Notes: generated from the sequence alone by a model not told the origin. DNA of 64,000 bases from Rhodopirellula baltica (GCA_002901265.1 PPHI01000001.1:124001-188000); one strand, 5' to 3'; counted from the stretch's first letter, positions 18,428-28,562 are shown. Numbers and translations: made by a program.

Positions 18428-19339
18428 GTGCGAGTTACCACCCTGCAACGCCGACGCTTTCTCACTTCCTCAGCTGCCGCGATTGCCGCGTCCGGTTTCT
18501 TGCGTCCTACGTCAATGTTTGCCGAAGAAGGCAGCGATGTGTCGTCGAGGCGAATCCGCCAATCGATTATGGGCTGGTGTTTTCAGCCGATGGATATGAT
18601 CGATCTTGCCAAGCATTGCAAACGCATCGGGCTTGAAGCGATGGAGGGGATCGATAGCAAACTCTATGACCAAGTGCGTGAACTTGGGTTGAAGATTTCT
18701 CTGGTCAGCAGTCACGGTTTTACAAACGGTCCACTCGACCCTGACAATCATGCCGAAGTGGAATCCAAGTTGCGCAGCGGTATTGATTTGGCAGCGAAGG
18801 TCGGCGCACCGAGCGTGATCACTTTTACTGGCATGCGTAAGGAAGGCATCAGCGACGCCGCCGCACGAAAAAACTGTGTCGAGTGCTGGAAACGTGTCGT
18901 GCCCTATGCGGAGGAAAAGGGCATTACGCTGGTACTCGAGCATCTCAACAGCAAAGCCCATCGCAATCCCGACGGCAGCATTCACCCGATGAAAGGCCAT
19001 CCCGGATACTGGGGTGATGACGTTCACCTGTGCGCCGAGCTAATCAACGAAGTCGGCAGTGAACGGTTCAAGTTGCTGTTCGATATCTATCACGTGCAGA
19101 TCATGAACGGTGACTTGATTGCCAACTTGCAACGCTACCAATCGATCATCGGGCACTACCATACCGCCGGGAATCCGGGACGTCGTGAATTGGACGAGCG
19201 AAACGAGATCAACTATCCCGCGGTGATGCAGGCGATTTTGGATACCGGGTACGATGGTTACGTGGCACAGGAATTTATCCCGACCGGTGACAATCCGATC
19301 GAATCACTCGAGCAGGCGTATCAGGTCTGCGATGTTTGA
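18428..19339 (+). CDS. Hydroxypyruvate isomerase-like (xylose isomerase-like TIM barrel), Tat-exported
   Basis: A 303-residue protein with a Tat-type N-terminus (QRRRFLTSSAAAIAASGFL) followed by an AP-endonuclease-2/xylose-isomerase-like barrel. The family stretches include SIMGWCFQPMDMIDLAKHCK, VTLVLEHLNSKAHRN-like metal-site segments, LLFDIYHVQIMNGDL and the glycine/His segment IGHYHTAGNPGRRELD. Glu, Asp and His residues for a divalent metal site are in EHLN, FDIYH and QEFIP. This matches bacterial Hyi-like hydroxypyruvate isomerases, though export suggests a different sugar substrate. It starts at GTG 18428, 63 bases after the DUF1552 gene on the same strand. Confidence 0.85.
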   Translation: MRVTTLQRRRFLTSSAAAIAASGFLRPTSMFAEEGSDVSSRRIRQSIMGWCFQPMDMIDLAKHCKRIGLEAMEGIDSKLYDQVRELGLKISLVSSHGFTNGPLDPDNHAEVESKLRSGIDLAAKVGAPSVITFTGMRKEGISDAAARKNCVECWKRVVPYAEEKGITLVLEHLNSKAHRNPDGSIHPMKGHPGYWGDDVHLCAELINEVGSERFKLLFDIYHVQIMNGDLIANLQRYQSIIGHYHTAGNPGRRELDERNEINYPAVMQAILDTGYDGYVAQEFIPTGDNPIESLEQAYQVCDV

Positions 19340-19360
19340 GAGAATTCGCCGTCTAGCGGA

Positions 19361-20251
19361 TCACAGCGAACCGCCCCAACCGAGCTTCTCACGCAGGGTG
19401 CGATAGTCATTCTGCCCCGGTACAGAAAGCATCTCGAAAGAACTTTGGGAGCGACGCACAACCACGCGATCACCTGGCAGTAGCTGGCTTAAAATTCGGC
19501 CGTCGACCACCACGCTGGTCGACTCGTTTGGATCGCCAACGGAAAGCTCAAACACCGTATCTGCCGAATCAACAAGCGGACGATAGGTCAACGTGTGCGG
19601 ACTGATCGGCGAGATCACTACCGCTTGTAAATTGCGGCGTAAAATCGGTCCACCCACCGAAAGGTTATGCGCTGTCGATCCGACCGGCGTTGCCAGAATC
19701 AATCCGTCGCAGCGGTATCGAGTGGCAAGGTTTCCGTCGGCGAACAGGTCGATGCCTAGGATCTGGTATGGTGGTCCGCCGAGCACGGCGACCTCGTTGA
19801 GCGCAAGTTGCTTGGCGATCGTTTTGCCTTTTCGGATCAAGCTGATTTCCAACATCAGGTGATCGATCACGCGAAAGATGCCGTTGCACACCTTCGGCCA
19901 GACTTCCAAAAAGTCGTCGGGGGAAAGCGCCGCCAGAAAACCGAGGCTGCCGCAGTTGATGCCGAGCACAGGGATCGGACGGCCTTCGAGTTGTCGCGCC
20001 GTTTGCAAGATCGATCCGTCACCGCCGAGAACGATGACCAAATCGATACCGGGATCGCCAAAGGCATACTCGAATTCATAGTCTTCGGCCACGATCTCCG
20101 CATGTGCGGCGATGATCGGCCGAAGACGGATCGATTCGGTACGAACACGATCCCGATCGGGAGCACCAAGAATGACAACGCGAGGGACCGTACCTTCGTC
20201 ACTCGGCCAAGTTTTACCGTGTGACGCCGTGGATTCGATTGGGTCAGACAT
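19361..20251 (-). CDS. nadK: NAD kinase
   Basis: Phosphorylates NAD to NADP. The signature GGDG is visible (VIVLGGDGSILQTARQLEG), as are LGINCGSLGFLA, LALNEVAV and the nucleotide-binding CDGLILATPVGSTAHNLSVGGPI. The start is ATG 20251 (MSDPIEST, 296 aa), 29 bases after the dxs stop; the longer open frame overlaps dxs and lacks support. Same strand as xseB-ispA-dxs, probably the last gene of that operon. NADPH supply is relevant to the isoprenoid pathway started by Dxs. Confidence 0.93.
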   Translation of the reverse strand: MSDPIESTASHGKTWPSDEGTVPRVVILGAPDRDRVRTESIRLRPIIAAHAEIVAEDYEFEYAFGDPGIDLVIVLGGDGSILQTARQLEGRPIPVLGINCGSLGFLAALSPDDFLEVWPKVCNGIFRVIDHLMLEISLIRKGKTIAKQLALNEVAVLGGPPYQILGIDLFADGNLATRYRCDGLILATPVGSTAHNLSVGGPILRRNLQAVVISPISPHTLTYRPLVDSADTVFELSVGDPNESTSVVVDGRILSQLLPGDRVVVRRSQSSFEMLSVPGQNDYRTLREKLGWGGSL

Positions 20252-20280
20252 AGTGCTCGATTGAGAACGATTGCCCGTCG

Positions 20281-22229
20281 TTACTTTGCGGAGATTGACG
20301 ACGAACTGAGTGCATGGTCGAGTCCCGCTTCCTTTGCCGCCGTGCGGCAGCGATCCGCGATCGCTTGCGGGCTCAAGCCACATTGGTGCAACAAGTCGTT
20401 GCGGTCACCGTGTTCGACAAAGCGATCGGGCAAACCGACGACATGAACCGACCGTGTATCGAGTCGGTCACCGACGGCTGCTTCCAGAAACGCGGTGCCA
20501 AAACCGCCGACTTCGGTGTGCTCTTCGAGCGTGACGACAAAGCGTCCGTTTTCGATCGTGTCGCGAACCATGTCGCGGTCGATCGGCTTGGCAAACCGGG
20601 CGTGATCACGCGGAGATTTAATTCGCCGGCAAGTAGGTCTGCGGCGGCCAAAGCGTTCTCCAGCATCGCGCCGAAGGCCACGATGGTGCCGTCTTCGCCC
20701 TCGCGGATCGTTTCGCTTTTACCGATTTCGATCGGAGCCGGCGTGTTTTCCAATTGCATCGCCGAAGCTTTCGGGTAGCGGATACCGCACGGATGCTCGT
20801 GCCCCAGTGCTGCGGTAAGCATCATGTCCAGCTCTTGCGCGTAACCTGGTGCCATCACGACCATGTTCGGGAACATTCGCATGTAGCCGATATCGTAAAC
20901 GCCGTGGTGCGTCGGGCCATCTGGACCGGTCAGTCCTGCGCGGTCCATCATGAACACGACGGGCAGGTCTTGCAGGCAGACTTCTTGGAAGATCTGGTCA
21001 TAACTGCGTTGCAAGAACGTGCTGTAAATATCGACGATCGGCCGAGCACCGGACTTACATTGACCGGCTGCGAAAGCGACAGCGTGTGATTCGCAGATCC
21101 CGACGTCAAAGAATTGATTGGGGAACTTCTCGCGGACCGGTTCCAGCTTGTTGCCCTGGCACATTGCCGCGGTGATGACCGAGACCTTTTCGTCGGCGGC
21201 CATCGCTTTGCTGATCGAATCGCGAGCGTGGTTGGTAAACGCTGGTAACCCGTCGCTTTTGCGGGCAACCGGTTTGCCGTCGCAGTCTTCGAACGCCGGT
21301 GGCGTGTGGAAGTAAACAGGGTCGGCGGCAGCGGGTTTGTACCCGTGTCCCTTTTCCGTGACGACGTGCAGCAGCACTGGCCCTTTCATCTCGCGGACCA
21401 TCGCCATGTACTTTCGTAGCAATGGGATGTCGTGGCCATCGATTGGGCCGACATAGCGAATGTTGAGCTCTTCAAACAACATTCCACCGAGGAAGCCGGC
21501 TTTGACACCTTCTTTCATCTGTGCCAGAAAACGCTCGGCCGGGTCGCCAAGCATCGGGATCTGTTCCAGCAGCTTGCCGATCTCGCTTTTCAGTCCGGTG
21601 TAGTACGGATTGCTGCGCAGGCGATCGAGGTAGCCCGCGACGGAACCGACGCGTGGGCAGATCGACATTTTGTTGTCGTTCAGGACAATTGTCAGATCGT
21701 CTTCCAGCTCTCCCGCATTGTTGAGCGCTTCGAACACAATTCCGCTTGGGAAGGCGCCATCACCGATCACGGCAACCGTGCGACGCTGCTCTTCGCCAAC
21801 CAGGATGTCACCGCTTCGCAAGCCGACCGCAGTGCTGACGCTGCAGCCGGCGTGGCCCGTCATGAACAGGTCGTATTCACTTTCGGCCGGGTTCGGATAT
21901 CCCATCAATCCGCCTTGGGTGCGAATCGAAGGGAATTCGTGATAGCGACCGGTGATCAGCTTGTGTGGATAGATCTGGTGGCCGGTGTCCCAGATCAAAC
22001 GGTCCGTGCGAAAATCAAACTCGCAGTGCAGCGCCAAGCACAGTTCCACGACCCCCAGGTTCGACGCGAAGTGAGCCGTGCGCGTGGCGAGCAGGTTGCA
22101 CAGCACGTCGCGAATCTCGCTCGCGGTCGCTTCCAATTGGTCATTGGAAAAATTCTTCAGGGCGCTGGCGTTCTTCAGGTCGGCCAAGTGCGGGTGATAA
22201 GCTTCTGTCAATTGCCCATCCTTCTTCAT
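20281..22229 (-). CDS. dxs: 1-deoxy-D-xylulose-5-phosphate synthase, with a one-base frameshift
   Basis: Thiamine-diphosphate enzyme of the first MEP-pathway step. It starts at ATG 22229 (MKKDGQLTEAYHPHL). The ThDP motif is GDGAFPSGIVFEALNNAG to NDNKMSI, and the central domain shows MDRAGLTGPDGPTHHG. The frame breaks near 20603: the upstream frame reads LNLRVIT and then runs into nonsense, ending at 20373. The correct C-terminus (RFAKPIDRDMVRDTIENGRF, then VVTLEEHTEVGGFGTAF) continues in another frame to the stop at 20281. Restoring one base (AAC for the family VINARF motif) gives a 649-aa normal-length enzyme. A true null is unlikely for an essential gene, so an indel error is the favoured explanation. 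Confidence 0.92.
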
Positions 22230-22278
22230 GGTTCGCGTGCTTGTGCACCAATCCGTTGGTGTTGTTGAGTGTCTTGGG

Positions 22279-23337
22279 TCAATGAGTTCTGGCCAACACA
22301 TAGTCGGCCAATATGTTTAACCGCCAAGCAGCGTTTCCGAAAACCGAAACATGCTGCTTCGCAGACTCAATTAGCTCACCCGCATGGCGACGGGCACCGT
22401 CTAGTCCCATGATCGCCGGGTAAGTCAGCTTGCCTCTTCCCGCGTCTTTTTGCACTCGTTTACCGAGTTCGCTTTCGTCCGCAGTGTAATCCAACAGGTC
22501 ATCGACCACTTGGAATGCCAGGCCGATGTCACACGCGTAGTCCGCGAGCGATTGACGCATCGAGTCATTTGCGCCGGCTAGCACCGCACCAAGCTGCAAT
22601 GAAGCGGAAAACAACGCCCCTGTTTTGCGGCGATGGATTGCCCGCAATTTCTCGAGCCGTCCATCCTCCGCAGCCGAAGCATCGATTTTACGTTCATCGG
22701 CATTCGGATGTTCATTGCATTCCCTTTCTGCTGCCAAGTCGTCCGCTTGCCCGCCAACTAGGTTTGCCGGGCCGGCGGCTACCGCCAGGAGGTTGACAGC
22801 GGTTGCCAGCCGAGAGGGGTCTTCGATGTGCCGACAAAGGTGTGCAAATGCCATCGGCTGCAGCGCGTCACCCGCCAAGATTGCGGTGGCTTCGTCAAAT
22901 TCGATGTGGACAGTCGCGCGGCCACGCCGGAGGTCATCGTCGTCCATCGCGGGCAAATCGTCGTGGATCAGCGAATAGGCGTGGATCATTTCCACGGCGA
23001 CAGCACCTGGAAGTCCGTCGCGGATGTCGCCACCACAGGTTTCAGCTGCCATCAAAACCAGTGCCGGCCGAAGGCGTTTCCCGGGGGCCAGCAGTGCGTA
23101 CCGGATCGCATCTGCCAGCACGTCGGGGCAGCGGTTGAGCGGGTGTTGTGTGAACGGTGCCATTTCGGCGGTCCCGTTGCAGGCTTCGTCGACTGCATCA
23201 TGAAGCGCCTGTTCGACAAGCGGGCGGAATTCACGCATCGCTTGCTCGAACTGACTTTTGATCGGTGTAGAAGAGTCCACTGCGGCTGGGGAGCCGGCAG
23301 CGGAGTCGTTTTGGTGGTCGGTGGAGGAAGAGGCCAA
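22279..23337 (-). CDS. ispA: Polyprenyl (farnesyl/geranylgeranyl) diphosphate synthase
   Basis: Condenses IPP with allylic diphosphates. The first Asp-rich motif is IHDDLPAMDDDDLRRGRAT, the second FQVVDDLLDYTAD. Also visible are GKRLRPALVLMAAE and the GQADDL segment (LVGGQADDLAAE) of IspA enzymes. At 352 aa it carries an N-terminal extension of about 30 low-complexity residues and a 20-residue acidic insert after GGQADDLAAE (NEHPNADERKIDASAAEDG). It lies between xseB and dxs, the same order as the classic xseB-ispA-dxs operon. Confidence 0.93.
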   Translation of the reverse strand: MASSSTDHQNDSAAGSPAAVDSSTPIKSQFEQAMREFRPLVEQALHDAVDEACNGTAEMAPFTQHPLNRCPDVLADAIRYALLAPGKRLRPALVLMAAETCGGDIRDGLPGAVAVEMIHAYSLIHDDLPAMDDDDLRRGRATVHIEFDEATAILAGDALQPMAFAHLCRHIEDPSRLATAVNLLAVAAGPANLVGGQADDLAAERECNEHPNADERKIDASAAEDGRLEKLRAIHRRKTGALFSASLQLGAVLAGANDSMRQSLADYACDIGLAFQVVDDLLDYTADESELGKRVQKDAGRGKLTYPAIMGLDGARRHAGELIESAKQHVSVFGNAAWRLNILADYVLARTH

Positions 23338-23391
23338 GCGATCAGAGACGGGTTGGGGAGGGGCGAGACTGGTTCGCGAGCATGGTAGAGT

Positions 23392-23748
23392 CTAAAAAAG
23401 CCCTCCCAAGTCGTCCACGTTGTCAGAATCGCGTTTTTTTCGTTTCGCTCGGGTGCCAGTCGTTTTAGTCGACTCGCCGCTCGTTTCGGTGGGCTCGACA
23501 GACTCTGTGTGGGGCGTGCCGTCCTCGTCGACTTGGGTGAGCAGTAAAATTTTTTGTTCCGCTCGTTCCAAAACTTGATGGCAGAGCTTTATTTTCGCGA
23601 TTCCCTGCTCGTACTGCCCTAAAGACTCCGAAAGGCCGAGATTTCCGCTTTCGAGCTGCTCCACAATCGCTTCCACCTCCTGAAGTGAGGTTTCAAAATC
23701 GATCGTTTGGGTGTCGCTTTGTGTCGATTGTTGCTTCTTTTTGGCCAT
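23392..23748 (-). CDS. xseB: Exodeoxyribonuclease VII small subunit
   Basis: Small subunit of the ssDNA exonuclease. The conserved helix-turn-helix hairpin is visible: DFETSLQEVEAIVEQLESGN, then LGLSESLGQYEQGIAKIKLC. It is 118 aa rather than the usual 75-85 because of a charged Thr/Lys-rich C-terminal tail. It is the first gene of the xseB-ispA-dxs-nadK group. The large subunit gene xseA is not adjacent. Confidence 0.9.
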   Translation of the reverse strand: MAKKKQQSTQSDTQTIDFETSLQEVEAIVEQLESGNLGLSESLGQYEQGIAKIKLCHQVLERAEQKILLLTQVDEDGTPHTESVEPTETSGESTKTTGTRAKRKKRDSDNVDDLGGLF

Positions 23749-23938
23749 TGAATTCCCGCAGCAGGGATGGGTTTCCCTTCACCAGGCGTCTCTCGGCCCT
23801 CTACTTTTTTGACGAACCTATTGTCGCGACGTAAATCAGTTTGTCGAGTTGTCGATTTGATTGATGAGCTCGATTCCAAGGCAAATCAAGCACCACGGGG
23901 CACGCAATCGCCCTGTCGCGATTCTCAATCTTTTCACC

Positions 23939-25086
23939 ATGACCGCTGAACACGAGGCCCTACAGTCACCGCATGAATCGTCGTCTGAGGTTGCTACCGC
24001 AGCCCATTCGTACGATGTTGACGCGGTCGATGGTGTCTTGTCGGCTATCGAGCAAAACTCAGAATTGCTCTCTCGTCTGATCGTGCGTCTTCGCCAAGAG
24101 GGGCATTTAGACGATCCGTCTCCACGTGACATGCTGGTCATGTCTGCCGCATTGGAGCAAGTGGACGCTGACTCGGATGAGTCGATCAGTGACGTGAGCG
24201 ATGACACGTTGGCTGTCTTGGATGAAAACGATCGCCTGCGTGAAGAGAACGAATCGCTGCGTCGGCAGTTACAAGGTGCCTACGACGACATCAGCCTCCT
24301 GAAAGAACAAAACTCCAAGCTGGCGTCCAAAGTCGCCGACGCCGACAAGTCACGCGCTCCCGCGAAAACGCCAACACCGTCCCTCTCCGCGACGGCATCT
24401 AGTTCGGCAACCAGTTGGCAAGAACGAAAGCAGCAGATCATCGAGCAGTTGGAGAACGGCTCGTTCGACGCGGAAGAATTTATTTCCAATCTCAATGGAT
24501 CAAAGTCCGGGCCGAAAGCACCAAGCCTGGCAAAGCCAGAATCGGTAGCACAGGCCAACGCCAAATGTTTGACAGTTGCAGATGCGATCGAATACATCGA
24601 GCAGTTGTATGACGAGATCACTCGACTTCGCGAAATCGAAGAGCAATCGCAGCAGCAGTCGTTGCGTTATGTTGCCGAGATCGAAGCTTAAAACACTCTG
24701 CCGAGTCGTTGGAGCAATCACTCGAAGCTCTCGGTCAAGATCAAGCATCGATGGCGCGTCATGCCGGCAGCCCGGCAACGGATCACTCGGACATTGTGCA
24801 TTCCGATCCCAAGGTCGAAGCGATCTTGTCGGCCGATGAACTCGTCGTTCAAGAGCGAGAGAGGCTGACACAGTTGCAGCACGGCGTGGAAGAGAAGCTT
24901 CGCGAAGTCGAAATTCGTGCTTCGCTTGAGCGGGCAAAGCTTTCTCGTCGCACCGTCGAACTTGAAAAGGTTAACGACAACTTGAAACGCCAAGTCGAAG
25001 ATCTTGCCCAGCGTCTTGCGCTCGACACCGAAAACGGCGTGACGACGCGCTGGATGCAAAAGCTCGGCCTATCGACCAAGAAATAG
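23939..25086 (+). CDS. Coiled-coil hypothetical protein, apparently split by a one-base frameshift
   Basis: The first frame (ATG 23939 to TAA 24689-24691) encodes acidic and coiled-coil sequence (ENDRLREENESLRRQLQGAYDD). It ends in a second coiled coil (YIEQLYDEITRLREIEEQSQ). Directly after the TAA, another frame continues the coiled coil to 25086 (ESLEQSLEALGQDQ, then LEKVNDNLKRQVEDLAQRLA) with no good start or ribosome site. Restoring one base near 24689 (GAAGCTTTAAAACAC) joins them as VAEIEALKHSAESLEQ, about 382 aa. No catalytic domain is seen; a cytoskeletal or scaffold role would be only a guess. Confidence 0.7.
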
Positions 25087-25094
25087 CGACTGTG

Positions 25095-27842
25095 CTATCG
25101 CTCCGGCTCTTCGCCATAAATCGCACCGGGAAGATAGATCACCAAGGCAGCGGCAACCGCCACAATCCAGGCGGGAAGTGACACGATTCCTGGGATCTCG
25201 ATCGCCGGAATTCCCAGTGTCGGGCCAAGCAGGATTACCAGTGTTGCCACGAGTGCAAACGGCGACATCCGCCACCCAGAAACAAAGGCTGACATGCACA
25301 GCAGCACCCCGGCCATTCCGATCGACCACAGATTTGTTGTGATGCCGAGGGCATTCGTGGTGAGGTCAGCGGGGATCTCGTGAAGCGATAGTTTGCCTTG
25401 GCGAAACGCGCTGACGGGATTGAAGGCCGCCGAGTTTTCAGTGCCAGAGGTTTGGTCAAATAGTTCAGACGCTTGCAACGCGAACGAAAACACGGTTAGC
25501 AACAGGCATCCCGTCAGCATCCGTGTGTATCCGGACAAAGCGAGCTTCCAACTGGCGTGTTTGTCACGCGGTCGTTTGTATTTTCCGCTGCGTGCGTCGG
25601 CCAACATCGCCTTAATCCGTTGACGCTTGGCTTCGGCTTGCACACGCTCGTTTCCGGGAGAACTGTCGACGACTTTTTGAACGCTTTCCATCACTGCCGA
25701 CGCGACCTGCCAAGCTTGTTCGTGGGCTTCTTTGGCAGACACACCTTGGCTGACGAGTGCGTGTTGTTCCAGAGCCGCGAGCTTCTTGCGGTCCTTGGCT
25801 TCGCGTTTCGACTTCGTACGCTCGGCAAGGTTGCGATACAAGCGATCGCGGATCGTGCCGCCATCGATCGGCCCGGTGAATGAGTGATCGCCCTTCAAGC
25901 GAGTGCGGGTCGCTTGTAAGGCCTCGTACCCAAACAAGACTTCGTAGGTCGGTTGCCAATGCTGTCCGGCAAAACGAGCGACGAAGTCACGCAGACCGTT
26001 TTCTTCTACGCCGGCGATTCGCAGGTCACGGATGAACCGTTTGGCTTCGTCAAGCGATGCTTGTCCTGACTTGATCGATGTCGCGACCAGCGCAAAGTGA
26101 TACGCCGCTCCACGCCCGATCCCAAGTGCCAGCCCAATGATCACGCCCAGCCAAAGCCCCGTGATCACCATGACAAAAGGAATCGCGATCGCGACAACCC
26201 CCATCGCTATCAGTTCGAATAACGACAGGGTTTCGAACCAGGCTCGCAGCGACTTCGCCAACGGGTCGGTGCCAGCTATCCCGCCAAAGAAGACGACTGC
26301 GGCACAAGCCGATACGAACATCGTCGGGCACAATAGCAACAGCGAAAGTGACGCGAAGGGAACGGCGACTGTTCCGACCAGTGACAGCAGTGCAAAGCAC
26401 GCGAACAACACGCCACTCCAGCTTCGCAAACGCTGTGTTTTTGCATAGGCCGCCGCCAACTCTTCCCAGCGGTCGGCTTGTGTTTGGGTGGGCGAAAATC
26501 CGACGGTGAAGTCAACGCCTAAGAAAATGTGCAAGTCATCGATCATCTCCGCCAGTGAGGCATAGCGTTCGCTGGGGCGTTTCGCCATTGCACGCGAGAC
26601 AATTGCGACGAGTTCTTTGGGCGCGTGTCGATTGATTTCGGCAAGGTCCGGCAAGGCTGCCTTGGCGTGTTGTTCAAGCACATCGGCCGGTTCTTCGCCG
26701 GAATAGGGCGACCGTCCAGCGAGCAAGTAAAACAGGCTGCATCCGAGCGAGTAGATGTCGGCGCGGTGATCCACCGTGCTGGAATCCGCTGATTGTTCGG
26801 GGGCCATGTAGGCTGGCGTGCCGACGGCCGTTCCCTGCATGGTGACTTGGGTGCCGCTCTGCAATCCGCTTAACAGCGTCGCGTCTTGAATCGGCTCCGG
26901 GTCGACTTGGTCAGGAATCTTGACCAAGCCGAGGTCGGCGACTTTGACGACGCCATCGTCGGCAAGCAGCAGGTTTGCCGGTTTGACGTCGCGATGAACC
27001 ATCCCATTGCGGTGCGCATATTGAAGTCCCCGTGCCGCTTGCAAGATGTACGTCGCGGCAAGTTTTGGTGCGATGCGTCCTTTCTCGCGAACGAGGTCGG
27101 CGAGGGAACCGCCGCGGATCCATTCCATCGAAAAGTAATGCAAGCCGGCGTCTTCACCAAAGTCGTAAATCTGGACGACGTTATGGTGCGTCAGTTGTGC
27201 CGCCGCATAGGCCTCACGCGTGAATCGTGCCAGCGAAGCGGGGTTCTTCGCAAAGCGTCCGCGAATGGTTTTCAACGCGACGTCGCGATCGAGTGAAATC
27301 TGTTTGGCTTGATAGACCGCGCCCATGGCTCCTCGCCCAAGCATGCGGATCAGCCGGTATCCGCCCAGTCGCGCTGGGATGTCAGACGGGTCCGAGCCGA
27401 AGTCATCATCGTCGCTGGCATCGGCAGCATTAGACGCGTCGATTGGGCTTGCCGCTGGCAGCTTCTTACCGCTTCGCGTTTGCGGCTTGTCGCTTTGAAA
27501 CGAAAGGTCGGACGATTCGGCACGTGATGTGGTGTGCCGTGCTTCCATCGTTTGGTCGAGTGTCTGTTCGGACCCGGATCGTGTGCGATTGGGATCGACG
27601 ACCGGATTGGTCAGTTTGGAAGTCCCGCTTGTGCTGGCATGAGAAGACGATTGCGAAGACCCGGTTTGTGGATTTCGCTTGCCGTCCGACTTGGCGATGC
27701 CGACGCGAATCTTTGGGGGATCGTCATCCGAAACCAGCAGCACAAATGGCTCACCACATCGTTTGCATTTCGGCTTGTATCGCCCTGGCTTGGGGGACGC
27801 AAGCGTAAGCTTTGATTGGCAATGAGGGCACTTGATCTGCAT
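25095..27842 (-). CDS. Hanks-type Ser/Thr protein kinase with N-terminal zinc ribbon and C-terminal membrane block
   Basis: A 915-residue protein starting at ATG 27842. Residues 5-29 form a zinc ribbon (CPHC and CKRC pairs, GEPF after). A linker of about 125 residues leads to the kinase: G-loop GRGAMGAVYQAK (169-180), catalytic Lys in VALKTI (191), HRDVKPANLL (283-292), and DLG instead of DFG at 303-305. An APE-like MAPEQ segment follows. After the kinase come about four hydrophobic helices (GVLFACFALLSLVGTVAVPF and onward), a roughly 200-residue helical domain and four further membrane segments near the C-terminus. It is convergent with the coiled-coil gene, 8 bases apart. Substrate unknown. 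Confidence 0.9.
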   Translation of the reverse strand: MQIKCPHCQSKLTLASPKPGRYKPKCKRCGEPFVLLVSDDDPPKIRVGIAKSDGKRNPQTGSSQSSSHASTSGTSKLTNPVVDPNRTRSGSEQTLDQTMEARHTTSRAESSDLSFQSDKPQTRSGKKLPAASPIDASNAADASDDDDFGSDPSDIPARLGGYRLIRMLGRGAMGAVYQAKQISLDRDVALKTIRGRFAKNPASLARFTREAYAAAQLTHHNVVQIYDFGEDAGLHYFSMEWIRGGSLADLVREKGRIAPKLAATYILQAARGLQYAHRNGMVHRDVKPANLLLADDGVVKVADLGLVKIPDQVDPEPIQDATLLSGLQSGTQVTMQGTAVGTPAYMAPEQSADSSTVDHRADIYSLGCSLFYLLAGRSPYSGEEPADVLEQHAKAALPDLAEINRHAPKELVAIVSRAMAKRPSERYASLAEMIDDLHIFLGVDFTVGFSPTQTQADRWEELAAAYAKTQRLRSWSGVLFACFALLSLVGTVAVPFASLSLLLLCPTMFVSACAAVVFFGGIAGTDPLAKSLRAWFETLSLFELIAMGVVAIAIPFVMVITGLWLGVIIGLALGIGRGAAYHFALVATSIKSGQASLDEAKRFIRDLRIAGVEENGLRDFVARFAGQHWQPTYEVLFGYEALQATRTRLKGDHSFTGPIDGGTIRDRLYRNLAERTKSKREAKDRKKLAALEQHALVSQGVSAKEAHEQAWQVASAVMESVQKVVDSSPGNERVQAEAKRQRIKAMLADARSGKYKRPRDKHASWKLALSGYTRMLTGCLLLTVFSFALQASELFDQTSGTENSAAFNPVSAFRQGKLSLHEIPADLTTNALGITTNLWSIGMAGVLLCMSAFVSGWRMSPFALVATLVILLGPTLGIPAIEIPGIVSLPAWIVAVAAALVIYLPGAIYGEEPER

Positions 27843-27990
27843 CGTCCAAGGACTGACTTCGGTCGGCTGAAAGGGGGCTGGGTTGGCCACGTGACGGTTT
27901 GCTCTCAAGACCAAACAATGATGACCAGATGATCAATTCTAACCTTGGAGTCAAAAGTCGTGCATCCGAGGCAGCGGAACGATCACGAAT

Positions 27991-28006
27991 TGGCATACTG
28001 CTTGCA
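27991..28006 (+). promoter_or_regulatory. Sigma-54-type -24/-12 promoter upstream of hsp20
   Basis: The sequence TGGCATACTGCTTGCA has the GG (27992-27993) and GC (28004-28005) elements exactly ten bases apart and matches TGGCAC-N5-TTGCW except for one base. The predicted transcription start is near 28017, giving a leader of about 80 nt to the hsp20 ATG. Confidence 0.6.
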
Positions 28007-28097
28007 TTGTTGGAATGTTCGTTGAGGCGTCTGTCAAAATTGCAGAACCTCGGAAAGTAACGTTCGGTTCCAACGAGTGATTTGGAGGATTGCAACC

Positions 28098-28562
28098 ATG
28101 AGTAAGTTAAGTTCGTCCCTGTCTCGCTCGCTCGGTCCCAGCCCTTTGGCAATGGCGAGCCGCGAGATGGATGAGTTGTTCGATCGTCTGTTTCAACCCG
28201 TCGTCGGTGGTCAAGCTGTACGTAGCAACGGACGGCAGTGGTCGGCGCCCGTTTCCATTTGGGAAGAAGGCGAGCAATTCCACATCCAGATGGACCTGCC
28301 AGGTTTCAGCCACGAAGATCTGGACGTGTCGTTCAATGATGGCCAGCTGGCAATCACCGCGACACGCAAACGGGACGACGCGGAGTCACGCAAGTATCTG
28401 CATGACGAACGCCACTGGGGGGAAGTCAGCCGCGTGATCCCGTTGCCCGATTCGGTCGATCCCGATTCCATCGAGGCGTCGTACGTCGATGGTGTGCTTT
28501 CGGTGACCTTGGCCAAGCGGCCCGAGGTGCTGCCAAAGAAAATCGAGATCAAGACGCGGTAA
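28098..28562 (+). CDS. Small heat-shock protein, Hsp20/alpha-crystallin family
   Basis: ATP-independent holdase chaperone. The alpha-crystallin domain spans about residues 50-145: WSAPVSIWEEGEQFHIQMDL, LPGFSHEDLDVSFNDGQLAI, and the conserved end YVDGVLSVTLAKRPE (the usual A/G-x-L motif as DGVLSVTL). The I-x-I-type tail is KKIEIKTR. The start is ATG 28098 with a strong GGAGG ribosome site; the 154-aa length is typical. A sigma-54-like promoter lies 92 bases upstream. Two hairpins follow the gene. Confidence 0.95.
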   Translation: MSKLSSSLSRSLGPSPLAMASREMDELFDRLFQPVVGGQAVRSNGRQWSAPVSIWEEGEQFHIQMDLPGFSHEDLDVSFNDGQLAITATRKRDDAESRKYLHDERHWGEVSRVIPLPDSVDPDSIEASYVDGVLSVTLAKRPEVLPKKIEIKTR

